A DNA stretch of 64,000 bases from an uncultured Rickettsiales bacterium (GTDB lineage: Bacteria > Pseudomonadota > Alphaproteobacteria > Rs-D84), in the NCBI GenBank assembly GCA_900550495.1, contig URSJ01000005.1, forward strand, positions 13,653-77,652. Direction: 5' to 3'. The translations under genes were made by a program, and so were the position numbers. Positions 1 through 8,413 of this stretch are shown in pieces (the first letter of the stretch is position 1; each line of letters starts with the position of its first letter). A model generated the notes under the pieces. The model was not told where the DNA came from and made no database searches. It was given only the letters and a program-made list of their open reading frames with translations.

Positions 1-312
1 CATCAGCAGGGCCTTGGAATAATTAAAAGCGCCCTTGAATCCGAACGCAGCAATGATTTGCAAGCCGAATATATATATAGATTGCATACTGCGTTCAATA
101 AATGCCTTGTCCACGATGCGTTGAACCAGGGTAATAGTATATGCCTCGGCTGCGGATGCGCCGATTGTCGCGATGATGCCCGCCAACAGCCATTTCCATT
201 GTGGTTTGCCGATTTCGCGCCAAACGCGCCCATATAGTGACCATTTAATACGGACATTGGACGCATCGCCCTTGACCAAAGTTTTTACTTTTTCAGATAT
301 TTTATTTAACAT
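1..312 (-). CDS. MsbA-like ABC exporter, N-terminal part (cut by window edge)
   Basis: Open from an ATG at 312 to the window edge, 104 codons without a stop. The translation starts MLNKISEKVK and has a soluble N-terminus followed by two hydrophobic stretches (around residues 43-60 and 75-95). This resembles the first transmembrane helices of MsbA-type half-transporters, which flip lipid A or other lipids across the inner membrane. The ATP-binding half lies outside the window, so the substrate is unknown. The only strong promoter (TGGACA, 17 bp, TATAAT on the minus strand) places the transcript start within a few bases of the ATG, so the mRNA may be almost leaderless. Family assignment rests on the general pattern and is moderate. 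Confidence 0.55.
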   Translation of the reverse strand, partial: MLNKISEKVKTLVKGDASNVRIKWSLYGRVWREIGKPQWKWLLAGIIATIGASAAEAYTITLVQRIVDKAFIERSMQSIYIFGLQIIAAFGFKGAFNYSKALLM

Positions 313-318
313 AGCGGC

Positions 319-347
319 ACTATTATAAAGTGATATATAAAAACTGT
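319..347 (-). promoter_or_regulatory. Sigma-70-like promoter of the ABC exporter gene
   Basis: On the minus strand TGGACA is followed by 17 bases and TATAAT. The ATG lies only about 9 bases downstream of the -10 box, so a leaderless or nearly leaderless transcript is predicted. Confidence 0.5.
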
Positions 348-364
348 CCAGTGAAAGATTTGCA

Positions 365-393
365 TTGACAACGGGCGTAAAAGTGTATAAAAT
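365..393 (+). promoter_or_regulatory. Promoter for tRNA-Ala and rpsU
   Basis: TTGACA at 365-370, 17-bp spacer, TAAAAT at 388-393. It lies 34 bp before the tRNA, and no terminator separates the tRNA from rpsU, so both are probably on one transcript. Confidence 0.6.
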
Positions 394-427
394 GCGTGGG
401 CTTTCAGAAATGAAAGGGCAAAGTTTT

Positions 428-503
428 GGGGTCATAGCTCAGTTGGTAGAGCACCTGCTTTGCAAGCAGGGGGTCGTCAGTTCGAGTCTGATTGGCTCCA
501 CCA
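428..503 (+). tRNA. tRNA-Ala (anticodon TGC)
   Basis: A 76-nt cloverleaf with an encoded CCA end. The 7-bp acceptor stem pairs 428-434 with 493-499 (two G-U wobbles). The anticodon loop TTTGCAA gives anticodon TGC, and the T-arm has the TTCGA motif. It lies 42 bp before rpsU. Confidence 0.96.
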
Positions 504-545
504 AAAAATTGATACAAATGTCACGCTAAAGGGGGTGAATGCATT

Positions 546-752
546 ATGGTGAAGGTTCTGGTTCGCGACAATAACGTTGAACAGGCGTTGCGCGTTGCAA
601 AACGTAAATCTCAGAAAGAAGGTCTGTACCGCGAAATGAAAGAACGTCAGCGTTATGAAAAACCAACAACAAAGCGCAAACGTTTGAAGGAAGAGGCTGT
701 GCGTAACGAAAAAAAACGTCAGTCGAAACAAAGAATGGTCTTTGGATTCTAA
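546..752 (+). CDS. rpsU: Ribosomal protein bS21
   Basis: A 68-residue basic protein beginning MVKVLVRDNNVEQAL, with the conserved N-terminal S21 block and a Lys/Arg-rich C-terminal tail, the normal length for the family. It belongs to the 30S platform and helps mRNA binding at initiation. A strong ribosome binding site (AGGGGGTG) sits about 8 bases before the ATG. It follows tRNA-Ala directly and ends in its own rho-independent terminator. Confidence 0.97.
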   Translation: MVKVLVRDNNVEQALRVAKRKSQKEGLYREMKERQRYEKPTTKRKRLKEEAVRNEKKRQSKQRMVFGF

Positions 753-753
753 T

Positions 754-782
754 AAAAATGCCCCGTTTGGGGCGTTTTTTAT
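754..782 (+). terminator. rpsU terminator
   Basis: GCCCC...GGGGC hairpin followed by GTTTTTTA, starting directly after the rpsU stop codon. Confidence 0.85.
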
Positions 783-945
783 TTAGAGAGCAGAGAGCAA
801 TGATTGTGCTCGCGTCCGCTTGCGATATTTATATGACCCCAGAATCCAGGTATATGGAGTTGCGCGTATGCGCACCAGCTATTAGTTCCCATCCACCGGA
901 GTGGAACTTAGTCTGTGCCGGGGGGCGGCATTGCACTCTAATAAA
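783..945. repeat. Intergenic element with inverted ends
   Basis: No gene seen. The left end TTTAGAGAGCA and the right end TTGCACTCTAA are imperfect inverted repeats. The segment GCAGAGAGCAATGA recurs with one change near 63872, and a CCCCAGAATC block matches the reverse complement of CATTCTGGGG near 63923. Short inverted repeats lie inside (for example CCACCGGAGTGG at about 892). It is probably a member of a dispersed palindromic family. Confidence 0.4.
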
Positions 946-975
946 AAAATGCGCCATTGGCGCACTTTTTATTTA
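942..975 (-). terminator. Terminator after the DUF805 gene
   Basis: ATGCGCC/GGCGCAC hairpin with A/T tracts on both sides; on the minus strand the U-tract follows the DUF805 stop codon. It may act in both directions. Confidence 0.7.
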
Positions 976-1433
976 TTAAACTTGTGATATGGGTTGTCGG
1001 CAACCTTGGTTGGCAATAGCGAGAACACAAACATCACCACACTGGCGAAAATCGACAAGAACGGTATCACGCACAGCGCATATATAAACCACCACCACGC
1101 CGACAGGCCCGCGTCATGCAGACGCCGTGTGCGCAGCGAAATCAGCGGGATTGCAATCGCGAGACTGTAAATCACGCCCAACAATATCATCAGGCCGAAC
1201 ATCACACTGACATCGCCTGAAAGTGCAAAGTCAATGGTCATGCCCATTACCACCAATATGCCCCAAATCATATAAATCAGAGCATTGACCAACGTTGTCC
1301 ACCAGAATTCAGACCGTGACGATGTGCCCGCCCATTCTGTAAATCCACGCCGCCAGAAAGCCGCATACGCCAAGAACATATTTGTATATGTTGTGCTGGA
1401 TTGAACTTTCTTTGATTTTTTAACGTTTGGCAT
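969..1433 (-). CDS. DUF805 inner-membrane protein
   Basis: A 154-residue protein with the DUF805 (YhaH-like) pattern: an N-terminal SRSEFWW block at about residue 40, hydrophobic segments around 45-65, 77-98 and 113-137, the RRLHDAGLSAWW signature between the second and third, and an acidic/NPYH tail. Members are small bacterial inner-membrane proteins of unknown function. The start is supported by AAGGAAT about 7 bases upstream. It stands alone between a terminator and a non-coding gap and may be monocistronic. The family assignment is solid; no role can be inferred. Confidence 0.9.
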   Translation of the reverse strand: MPNVKKSKKVQSSTTYTNMFLAYAAFWRRGFTEWAGTSSRSEFWWTTLVNALIYMIWGILVVMGMTIDFALSGDVSVMFGLMILLGVIYSLAIAIPLISLRTRRLHDAGLSAWWWFIYALCVIPFLSIFASVVMFVFSLLPTKVADNPYHKFNK

Positions 1434-1721
1434 AGAAATTCCTTTTTGTTTTGTTATGTCATTCTAGCACAATTTTTCCCACGTGCACAGGAATTTTATT
1501 TTTGTTCCCCTTTCTGGAGAGCCAATAACAACGATTTTGTTCATGTTCATTTGTTACATATAAACGTCAGATTGAATACAAAACAGCGTTGACGCACACC
1601 GATTTTCGGGCTGTAATTTATCAATAATTATGCAGAATTCAAACCGTTGGTTTTGTTCAGCATGATATACAGTAATGTATCCGTGGGGGACGGTTTCATG
1701 ATGTGTTATGTGTGTCGTTTT

Positions 1722-4508
1722 TTATTTTCCCCATTCGGGTGCGATAACGTATTCGGCCGCCAGTGGCACGGTCAATGTTGTTACATGAGTCATCGCGTAC
1801 TGAATTTGCGTCGCAAATTCAGCAGCGACCGCCGCGTCACATTCAAATACCATTTCATCATGAACCTGCATAATCAGTTTTATTTTGTCGGCATTGGGAC
1901 GGACAATGTCGCGGTATATTTGCACCATGGCACGCCGCATCAGGTCAGCCTCGAACCCCTGGATTGGGGCATTGACCGCGGCACGCATTGCGTATGCACG
2001 CAGACGGGGATTGCGAACCTCGGGTAATTCGATGCGGCGACCCCACGGGGTATATACGCACGCGTTCTGCATTGCGAAATCGCGCGTTTTGGTGATGTAT
2101 TTTTCAATTTCTGGCAATCCCGCCATATATGAATTTATCAGTTCTGCCGCTGCTGCGCGGGATATGCCCAACTGGCCCGCCAGGCCGAATGACGATATTC
2201 CGTATATTATAGAAAAATTTACTGTCTTGGCCGCACGACGCATTTCACGCGGAACGGGTGCACCTGGTGCAATACCGAAAATCTTGCGTGCGGTTTGTTC
2301 GTGAATATCGGTGCCTGCGTGAAATGTTTCTTTGAACGTTGCAACGTTGGCAACGTCTGCCAACAGACGCAGTTGAATCTGGGAATAGTCAACCGAAATC
2401 AACAACCGACCCGTCGGCGCAACAAAACATTTTCGAATCTGTTCCCCCAGTTCGGTTTTAATCGGGATGTTTTGCAGATTTGGATCACGACTGGACAGAC
2501 GCCCAGTGTTCGTACTGGTCTGTAAATAGGTGGTGTGAATACGACCGTCTGATGCAATCTGGCGCGGCAATGTGTCCGCGTATGTGCCAGCTAACTTGGC
2601 GATAGAACGCCATGACAGAATTTTATCAATTATAGGATGCGCGTCAGACAGGTCGCCCAGGGCATCGGCATCGGTGGAACGTTTTTTGTTCGCAGGCAAT
2701 TTTAATTCATCAAATAAAACAGCACCAAGTTGTTTAGGACTGGCGATATTAAACTCGTGGCCTGCCTGTTCCCATATTTCTGATTCCAGTTTGCCCAGGC
2801 TGTCGTGAAAGGCACCTGACAGTTGCTGCAGCCCCGTACGATTGACCAAAACGCCTGCGCGTTCCATCTGAACTAATATCGGCATCAGGGGTAAATCGCA
2901 TGTTTCATATAATTCGCGCAATTGTGCATTTGCGTCCAGGCGTGGTCGTAATATTTCATACAGTGCCATACAAACGGTTGCGTCTTCGGCCGCATAGGGT
3001 GCGGCGACAGATATGTCCAGACGCGCAAAGTGCATGTCGGCATCGCGTGTCTTGGGCGGAAACAGCGACGCAAAATGGATATTTTCGTGCCCCAGGTGCA
3101 ACATCGCCAGTTCGTCCAGGCCGTGCCCGTGCAGTGTCCCGTCCAATGCATAAGACAACAACATCGTATCATCAACAGGGGTGATTTTTTCAATATCCCA
3201 GCCGTCGTTTGCCATAATGTGCAGGTCGTATTTTAGGTTATGGCCGACCTTGGTAATATTGGGATTTTCCAGTATCGGACGCAGGACGTCATACACAATA
3301 GCAACTGATAGCTGGTGCGGGGCAGGTGTGTCGGTGCCGAACAAATCGTTTGTGGATGCTGCGTGACGCAATGGAATATATACGCCATGCGTTGCGTCTG
3401 CCGCCAGAGAAATTCCCACCATTTTATCGGCGATTGGATTCAGTCCCGTTGTTTCGGTGTCAATCGCAATCACGTTTTTTACCCGTGATAGAAATTGTTT
3501 CAGCGCGGTAACGTCCTGGATTATTTCGAACGTCATTGGGCGCACAGGGGTGGGCCGGGGTGCCGGGGTGCGGGGTGTGGTGGTAATTTCCACCGGGCAT
3601 TGTGATGCGGCAAACTGAAATTCTGGCACAGCGTGTGACGCGTCAAATTTTTCCAACGGGAACAGTTTTTCAATCTTTGCCACCAGCGAATTGCTTTCCA
3701 ATTTTGTGCGGACAAAATCCAACGCTGCTGGTGTGTTAAACCGAAAAGGTGTAATTTCCAGGCCAGACAAATCCACATCTGATTTTAATTGCACCAGTTT
3801 GCGCGATACGTATGCCATTTCGCGATTGTCGCGCAACAGATTGCGCGTGCGTTCATTTTGAATTTCAGCCAGGTGGTCATACAGTGCGTCCAGACTGCCA
3901 AACTGGTTTATTAATTCGGCGGCCTTTTTCGGGCCGATGCCTGGGACACCAGGCACATTGTCAGACGAATCGCCCATCAGTGCCTGGACGTCAACTACGC
4001 GGTCGGGTGTGACACCGAATTTTTCCAGCACACCGGGCGCACGGATTTCGCGCTGTTTCATACCGTCATACAAGAACACACAATTGGATACCAATTGCAT
4101 TAAATCCTTGTCGCCGGTGATGATGCGTGTGCTGTCGGTGGCAGAACAATTTTGCCGCGCCAGGGTTGCGATTACATCGTCTGCTTCGACCCCGGGAATA
4201 CATAATACTGGCATTCCCATTGCTGCTGCGCCGGTGCGCACCATGTGCGATTGTGTTATTAAATCATCTGGGGTTTCAGGACGGTTGGCCTTGTATGCAG
4301 GATAAATATCCTGACGAAAAGAAATGCGCGACGCGTCAAACACGCACACAAATGCGTCGTCGGGGCGGGCTGCCGATAATATAGGTAACATCATATTGAA
4401 AAATCCATACACTGCGCCCACAGGTGTTCCGTCACTGCGCGTCAGGCGACTGTGCACGCCGTAATAGGCACGAAATAATAACGAATTTCCATCAATTAGT
4501 GTCAGCAT
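1722..4508 (-). CDS. polA: DNA polymerase I
   Basis: A 928-residue full-length Pol I that fills gaps and removes RNA primers in replication and repair. The N-terminal 5'-3' exonuclease starts LIDGNSLLFRAYYG, with GDSSDNVPGVPGIG near residue 180. The 3'-5' exonuclease keeps all acidic motifs: DTETTG, HNLKYD, and the YAAED motif. The polymerase domain has motif A (DYSQIQLR), motif B (RRAAKTVNFSIIYG, with Ser where many homologues have Gly) and motif C (QVHDE). All three activities should be intact. The gene is single and not obviously in an operon; the next gene upstream starts 66 bp away on the same strand. Confidence 0.98.
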   Translation of the reverse strand: MLTLIDGNSLLFRAYYGVHSRLTRSDGTPVGAVYGFFNMMLPILSAARPDDAFVCVFDASRISFRQDIYPAYKANRPETPDDLITQSHMVRTGAAAMGMPVLCIPGVEADDVIATLARQNCSATDSTRIITGDKDLMQLVSNCVFLYDGMKQREIRAPGVLEKFGVTPDRVVDVQALMGDSSDNVPGVPGIGPKKAAELINQFGSLDALYDHLAEIQNERTRNLLRDNREMAYVSRKLVQLKSDVDLSGLEITPFRFNTPAALDFVRTKLESNSLVAKIEKLFPLEKFDASHAVPEFQFAASQCPVEITTTPRTPAPRPTPVRPMTFEIIQDVTALKQFLSRVKNVIAIDTETTGLNPIADKMVGISLAADATHGVYIPLRHAASTNDLFGTDTPAPHQLSVAIVYDVLRPILENPNITKVGHNLKYDLHIMANDGWDIEKITPVDDTMLLSYALDGTLHGHGLDELAMLHLGHENIHFASLFPPKTRDADMHFARLDISVAAPYAAEDATVCMALYEILRPRLDANAQLRELYETCDLPLMPILVQMERAGVLVNRTGLQQLSGAFHDSLGKLESEIWEQAGHEFNIASPKQLGAVLFDELKLPANKKRSTDADALGDLSDAHPIIDKILSWRSIAKLAGTYADTLPRQIASDGRIHTTYLQTSTNTGRLSSRDPNLQNIPIKTELGEQIRKCFVAPTGRLLISVDYSQIQLRLLADVANVATFKETFHAGTDIHEQTARKIFGIAPGAPVPREMRRAAKTVNFSIIYGISSFGLAGQLGISRAAAAELINSYMAGLPEIEKYITKTRDFAMQNACVYTPWGRRIELPEVRNPRLRAYAMRAAVNAPIQGFEADLMRRAMVQIYRDIVRPNADKIKLIMQVHDEMVFECDAAVAAEFATQIQYAMTHVTTLTVPLAAEYVIAPEWGK

Positions 4509-4573
4509 TTGAATTTTTCCATATAACTGTTTAATAAAACGTGGGGACGCAAATCGCGCCCCCTGGTATTTAA

Positions 4574-5119
4574 TTAAAATACATAGCGCAATTTCAGGCG
4601 ACCTTCGTATTGCAAAATGTCTGGCTTTTTGTTGCCAAGTTCATAGATGTCAGGTGCATACAGGGCGCGTGCTTCGGCATCGATCTTGATTGGTAATGCC
4701 GGCACATCAAATGTCAGCCCCAGCATTCCTTGGTATGCTGCGCCATGCTTGATGTCAACCGATGGAATATCAATATCGCCACCGAACACACCACCAATAC
4801 CAACGCCCAGATATGGATGCACAACCGTTGACGGCATTTTAACATACAGGTTTGCCATGCCAACGTGCATTTTTACCAAATCACTGCTCAGGTAACTGTA
4901 TTCGCCCTCGATACGCAGAACGGGAATATCAAAACCCAGAACCGCGCCATATGATTGCGCATTTTCGGTCTTGTTGTCGTGACCACCAAACTGGCTGGAC
5001 GCGCCAACACCGATTGTCGCACCGGCATAAAAATCATACAAGACATTACTTGCATTGGCATTTGCGCCAGTGAACAGGACAGACGCCATGGTTAAAATGC
5101 CTGCAGTTTTTAATTTCAT
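4574..5119 (-). CDS. Small outer-membrane beta-barrel protein
   Basis: A 181-residue protein with a signal peptide (MKLKTAGILTMASVLFTGANANA) and alternating hydrophobic strands. It contains HPYLGVGIGG, typical of 8-stranded OmpA-like or rickettsial surface-antigen barrels, and ends RLKLRYVF; a terminal Phe is the usual BAM signal. It is expected in the outer membrane as a small barrel of unknown specificity. The ribosome binding site is AGGAG before the ATG. It diverges from pth, and the 47 bp between the two start codons must hold both promoters. Confidence 0.8.
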   Translation of the reverse strand: MKLKTAGILTMASVLFTGANANASNVLYDFYAGATIGVGASSQFGGHDNKTENAQSYGAVLGFDIPVLRIEGEYSYLSSDLVKMHVGMANLYVKMPSTVVHPYLGVGIGGVFGGDIDIPSVDIKHGAAYQGMLGLTFDVPALPIKIDAEARALYAPDIYELGNKKPDILQYEGRLKLRYVF

Positions 5120-5166
5120 ATTTTTCTCCTTTGTGTGATATTATAATAGAAAAAAGAGATATTGAT

Positions 5167-5694
5167 ATGCAAGAAAATAAACCTGTTTTGGTCGTCGGAC
5201 TGGGCAATCCTGGGGCGCAATATGCACGCACACGCCACAATGTTGGATTTATGGCGGTGCAAAAATTAGCCGGGGCGGATGCCACATGGCGCAGTGAAAA
5301 AAATGCCAAAACTACATCCGGGGATATTGATGGACGTCGTGTTATATTCGCAATGCCCCAAACATTTATGAACCTGTCTGGGGACGCAGTTCGACCACTG
5401 ATGGCATTTTATAAAATTCCGCTGGAAAATTTAATCGTGATTCACGACGATATGGATTTAGCGGTTGGTCGCATAAAGACCAAGATTGGTGGTGGCAGTG
5501 CAGGTCACAATGGCATTAAATCAATCGACGCGGCTGTTGGCAATGAATACTGCCGTATTAGAATCGGTATCGGTCATCCGCGTGATTTAGAAATCCCTAT
5601 GTCGCCAGCAGATTGGGTTCTGGGAAAATTTGACGATGCGCAGATAACAAAAATAAATCATGCGATTTCAGAAATCAATTTGTTTAGCATTTAA
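5167..5694 (+). CDS. pth: Peptidyl-tRNA hydrolase
   Basis: A 175-residue enzyme that releases peptides from prematurely dropped peptidyl-tRNA. The GLGNPG motif, the catalytic His in TRHNVGF, the Asn in QTFMNLSG, the Asp in IHDDMDL, and GGGSAGHNGIKS are all present. The frame is open further upstream (5131), but the ATG at 5167 has AAAAAGAGA at the right distance and fits the family N-terminus. The C-terminus is shorter than in E. coli. The 3' end overlaps the convergent Cys-rich gene by 4 bp. Confidence 0.95.
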   Translation: MQENKPVLVVGLGNPGAQYARTRHNVGFMAVQKLAGADATWRSEKNAKTTSGDIDGRRVIFAMPQTFMNLSGDAVRPLMAFYKIPLENLIVIHDDMDLAVGRIKTKIGGGSAGHNGIKSIDAAVGNEYCRIRIGIGHPRDLEIPMSPADWVLGKFDDAQITKINHAISEINLFSI

Positions 5695-6902
5695 AGCGAA
5701 TTGATGATTCCAGAACCGGGCAGGTTAAAACAGCCAACACTATCACAGAATTTTGTGCCGTTATCGCCAAGTTTGATGCCACATTCGTTGATGCTGGCAT
5801 TAGCACCAGACGATGTTGTGCCGGCGGGACATTTGTCGCAACTTGTGACCCCGTCAGCAGAAAAATATCCAGCGGGTGTTGGCGTACATGTTGTGTTGTT
5901 TGTTTCAAGAACACAATATTTTTCTTTACATGATGTCACTGACACATGCCTACATGTTTGGTTATTAAATGTGCTATTGTCGACATCATAATTGCACTGC
6001 ATTCTTTGTTGACCGATTTCATCCCCAGTCGCTGAGTTAATGGGATAGTGATCTGTGGTGCACGTGCATGTGCTGTAATCATACTGACCATTTTGTAATT
6101 GGGCGGTGCCGCCAACTTGGACACTATCAACGTGGACACTATTTTGCCATGCTGTACATGCATCCTGGATTTCATAAGTATCGCTACAATTGATTTCTTT
6201 TTTTATGCATTTTCCCAAAAACATAAATTGGCTATTAATGGAACAAACAAAATCGCGGTTATTCATCAGGTTAACCAATTCATACTCGTCATAGTTTTCG
6301 CATGTGTTGGCATAACAGTCAAATTTACCAGCATCGTTTCGTATGTAATATTTTATATCAGCACCATCAGTGCAGTCTTTGCCGATATCGGCTGATGCTG
6401 GGCGAGTGGTTGTCCAGCGTGGCTGGCATGAGCCATTATTTTCAAAATACGAGTCACATAAATTTGTTACATTTTTTCCATCAATGTTAACTGTGTTGGT
6501 CTCACACAGCAAACATTTATTGCAGTCTGCTGGATAATACGCCCGTTCATCGTCGGGTGTGCACGGGCCAAGTGTTCCGTGGGGAACCTCAGATTCAGAG
6601 GTTTCGCATGACATGTAGCATTGGTTTATGCTGTTTGCGCCTATATCTGATAAAGTGTAGGGAAGAACGTCACTACATTGTCTCTTTAGATTGTCACCGG
6701 TGCAATAAGAGCCAGGTGGACATTTATAGCATGCATGCATTTGAGTATCATAATAGCAACCAACAGCGTTACCAACCTGGCATTGGTCATTAGGACTGCC
6801 ATCATCATAACACAGGACTGCCGAATCCCCCCCAGGGGCAGCATGCGTGGTGTTCAATGGCAACAGCAGGCATATGATAAAGATCGCAATTTGTTTTCTC
6901 AT
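5691..6902 (-). CDS. Secreted cysteine-rich repeat protein
   Basis: A 403-residue protein with a clear signal peptide (MRKQIAIFIICLLLPLNTTHAA) and very many Cys residues. Repeats such as CPPGSYC near residue 60 and DKCPAGTTSSGA near 355 resemble the GCC2/GCC3 (ephrin-receptor/TNFR-like) disulfide modules. It is probably a secreted or surface-bound, disulfide-stabilised protein; no enzyme motif is visible. It is transcribed away from the lipoprotein cluster, and a bidirectional terminator separates it from the upstream gene. The function is unknown. Confidence 0.7.
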   Translation of the reverse strand: MRKQIAIFIICLLLPLNTTHAAPGGDSAVLCYDDGSPNDQCQVGNAVGCYYDTQMHACYKCPPGSYCTGDNLKRQCSDVLPYTLSDIGANSINQCYMSCETSESEVPHGTLGPCTPDDERAYYPADCNKCLLCETNTVNIDGKNVTNLCDSYFENNGSCQPRWTTTRPASADIGKDCTDGADIKYYIRNDAGKFDCYANTCENYDEYELVNLMNNRDFVCSINSQFMFLGKCIKKEINCSDTYEIQDACTAWQNSVHVDSVQVGGTAQLQNGQYDYSTCTCTTDHYPINSATGDEIGQQRMQCNYDVDNSTFNNQTCRHVSVTSCKEKYCVLETNNTTCTPTPAGYFSADGVTSCDKCPAGTTSSGANASINECGIKLGDNGTKFCDSVGCFNLPGSGIINSL

Positions 6903-6943
6903 CCTTGGGGTAAATGGTATGAAATATCGGGGGGAAAATCAAC

Positions 6944-6975
6944 AAAAAACCGACCATAACATGGTCGGTTTATTT
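6944..6975. terminator. Bidirectional terminator before lipoprotein copy A
   Basis: CCGACCAT-AAC-ATGGTCGG hairpin with A-rich 5' and T-rich 3' sides. It terminates copy A transcription on the minus strand. Confidence 0.75.
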
Positions 6976-6976
6976 T

Positions 6977-7471
6977 TTAACGCTGTTTTGTGGATTTTGT
7001 GGTATTTACCGGCGGACGCACCGATATTTTGCTAGAATATTCGGGCTGTGGGGGGGTATTTACCGTCCAGCCGTGTTCAACGAACCATAAACTGTCTTCT
7101 TTTGCACAGGGGCCCGAGAAAAAGATAATGTTTCCACGTCCATGGACACGTTTTGGATCAAGCGCAATTCGCCATTCCATTTCTTTACGCAGATAATGGG
7201 ATTGTGCGGCACGAACAGTGTATGCAGGAAAGTATTTTAAATAAATATTATTCACCTTTGGGTCATACAAATTGATCTTAATATTTGCTTCTGTAATTTC
7301 AGACCCCCAGTGCGCAGTCCATAGCAATTCAACATCGTGTTTTGAATCTGTTTTATCGTAGTGGTCATCGTCGTCGTTGTTGCATGCCGCCGGGACAATT
7401 GATGCGCCAACAAACGCCAATATCGGCAATGCTGTCTTTAATTTATACGGTAATTTTTGCAGGATTTTCAT
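6977..7471 (-). CDS. Variable lipoprotein, copy A
   Basis: A 164-residue predicted lipoprotein. MKILQKLPYKLK is followed by a hydrophobic stretch and a lipobox-like VPAAC at about residue 29, then an acidic NNDDDD tract. The frame is open upstream, but the ATG at 7471 has AAAAAGGGG 8 bases before it. The signal region, the WRIALDPKRV block and the KEDSLWFVEHGWTVNT block are shared with copies B and C, while the central segment and C-terminus differ. No known domain recognised; the function is unknown. Confidence 0.75.
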   Translation of the reverse strand: MKILQKLPYKLKTALPILAFVGASIVPAACNNDDDDHYDKTDSKHDVELLWTAHWGSEITEANIKINLYDPKVNNIYLKYFPAYTVRAAQSHYLRKEMEWRIALDPKRVHGRGNIIFFSGPCAKEDSLWFVEHGWTVNTPPQPEYSSKISVRPPVNTTKSTKQR

Positions 7472-7530
7472 ATTTATTACCCCTTTTTTATTATGCGCCG
7501 TTTGAAAATATTTCCTGAAAACGCATAAAA

Positions 7531-7558
7531 GCAAAAGGGCCCGTAAAAACACGGACCC
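7531..7558 (-). terminator. Terminator after 43-codon ORF, copy 1
   Basis: On the minus strand GGGTCCGT-loop-ACGGGCCC is followed by TTTTGCTTTT. An identical copy lies at 8977-9004. Confidence 0.7.
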
Positions 7559-7560
7559 AA

Positions 7561-7692
7561 TTACTCATTTATCATAAAACCAGACACAATTCCACACGTG
7601 ACCGCGCCAGCCCCAGCCACCCCGCCACCATTTGGCGATGGGGCACAAAAATGCGGAATAACAGCATTTGTTCGTGACATAACGCGACCCAT
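7561..7692 (-). CDS. 43-residue ORF, copy 1 of the duplicated segment
   Basis: The minus-strand ORF starts MGRVMSRTNAVIPHF, has a Gly/Ala/Val-rich middle and ends FMINE. It lies between a good promoter (TTGACA, 17 bp, CACAAT at 7729-7757) and a rho-independent terminator placed directly after the stop. The ribosome binding site is weak, so the unit could instead be a non-coding RNA of about 165 nt. An identical copy lies at 9007-9138. Confidence 0.4.
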   Translation of the reverse strand: MGRVMSRTNAVIPHFCAPSPNGGGVAGAGAVTCGIVSGFMINE

Positions 7693-7728
7693 TTGTTTTT
7701 ACATCCAGTTTCGGTTTAGTTCATGCAA

Positions 7729-7757
7729 ATTGTGGTCAAAAAAAGGTTGTTTGTCAA
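7729..7757 (-). promoter_or_regulatory. Promoter of the 43-codon ORF (copy 1)
   Basis: TTGACA, 17-bp spacer, CACAAT on the minus strand. The same promoter is repeated at 9175-9203. Confidence 0.5.
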
Positions 7758-7843
7758 GTATAAATTGCGCTATATCAAACAATTAGGAATTTTGTCCATA
7801 CTATTTAATGGTGATTATGCTGTGTTTGAGGGACGACAAAAAA

Positions 7844-7872
7844 AACGACCATGTTATGGTCGTTTTTTTTAA
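7844..7872. terminator. Terminator after lipoprotein copy B
   Basis: AACGACCAT...ATGGTCGTT hairpin followed by T-runs on both strands, directly beyond the copy B stop codon. Confidence 0.75.
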
Positions 7873-8390
7873 CGCTGTTTTGTAGATTGTGTAGTATTTG
7901 TCTGTGGGGGTATCTGTGGTTGTGGAGGAAAAAATATACCAGTATATGGCGTATTTACTGTCCAGCCGTGTTCAACGAACCATAAACTGTCTTCTTTGGC
8001 ACACAGTCCTAAGAGAAAGATAAGGTTTCCACGTCCATGGACACGTTTTGGATCAAGCGCAATTCGCCATTCCATTCTTTGACGTAGATAATTGGCTTCT
8101 TGCGGTTTCGTAAAGGAAAACGGAAACATATTAACGAATCTTAAATAGATATTATTTACATTTGGGTCATCCAGATGTTTCTGAATATTTGCTACTTTAG
8201 TTTCATCAGTCCAACGAGCAGTCCATAGTAATTCAACATCGTGTTTTGAATCTGTTTTATCGTTATCGTTGTGGTCGTAGTTGTCATCGTCGTCGTTGTT
8301 GCATGCCGCCGGGACAATTGATGCGCCAACAAACGCCAATATCGGCAATGCGGTCTTTAATTTATACGGTAATTTTTGCAGAATTTTCAT
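7869..8390 (-). CDS. Variable lipoprotein, copy B
   Basis: A 173-residue paralogue of copies A and C with the same signal sequence, lipobox-like VPAAC and acidic tract (longer here: DDDDNYDHNDND). The WRIALDPKRV and KEDSLWFVEHGWTVNT blocks are kept. The centre and the Pro/Thr-rich C-terminus are specific to this copy. It lies 23 bp downstream of copy C, probably on the same transcript, and ends in its own terminator. The function is unknown. Confidence 0.75.
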   Translation of the reverse strand: MKILQKLPYKLKTALPILAFVGASIVPAACNNDDDDNYDHNDNDKTDSKHDVELLWTARWTDETKVANIQKHLDDPNVNNIYLRFVNMFPFSFTKPQEANYLRQRMEWRIALDPKRVHGRGNLIFLLGLCAKEDSLWFVEHGWTVNTPYTGIFFPPQPQIPPQTNTTQSTKQR

Positions 8391-8413
8391 ATTTGTTACC
8401 CCTTTTTTATTTT

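Larger units (their letters stand above)
7472..7825 (-). repeat. Duplicated segment, copy 1 (1,446-bp offset)
   Basis: The sequence matches 8918-9271 almost base for base. It carries the 43-codon ORF and the last roughly 25 bp of the large Cys-motif gene, which is out of place here. The copies diverge after GCTGTGTTTG, which marks one breakpoint. This shows a tandem duplication that included one lipoprotein gene. Confidence 0.9.

Noticed and set aside
1647..2304. Plus-strand frames opposite polA
   Set aside because: Shadows of polA; no start signals and overlap conserved polymerase motifs.
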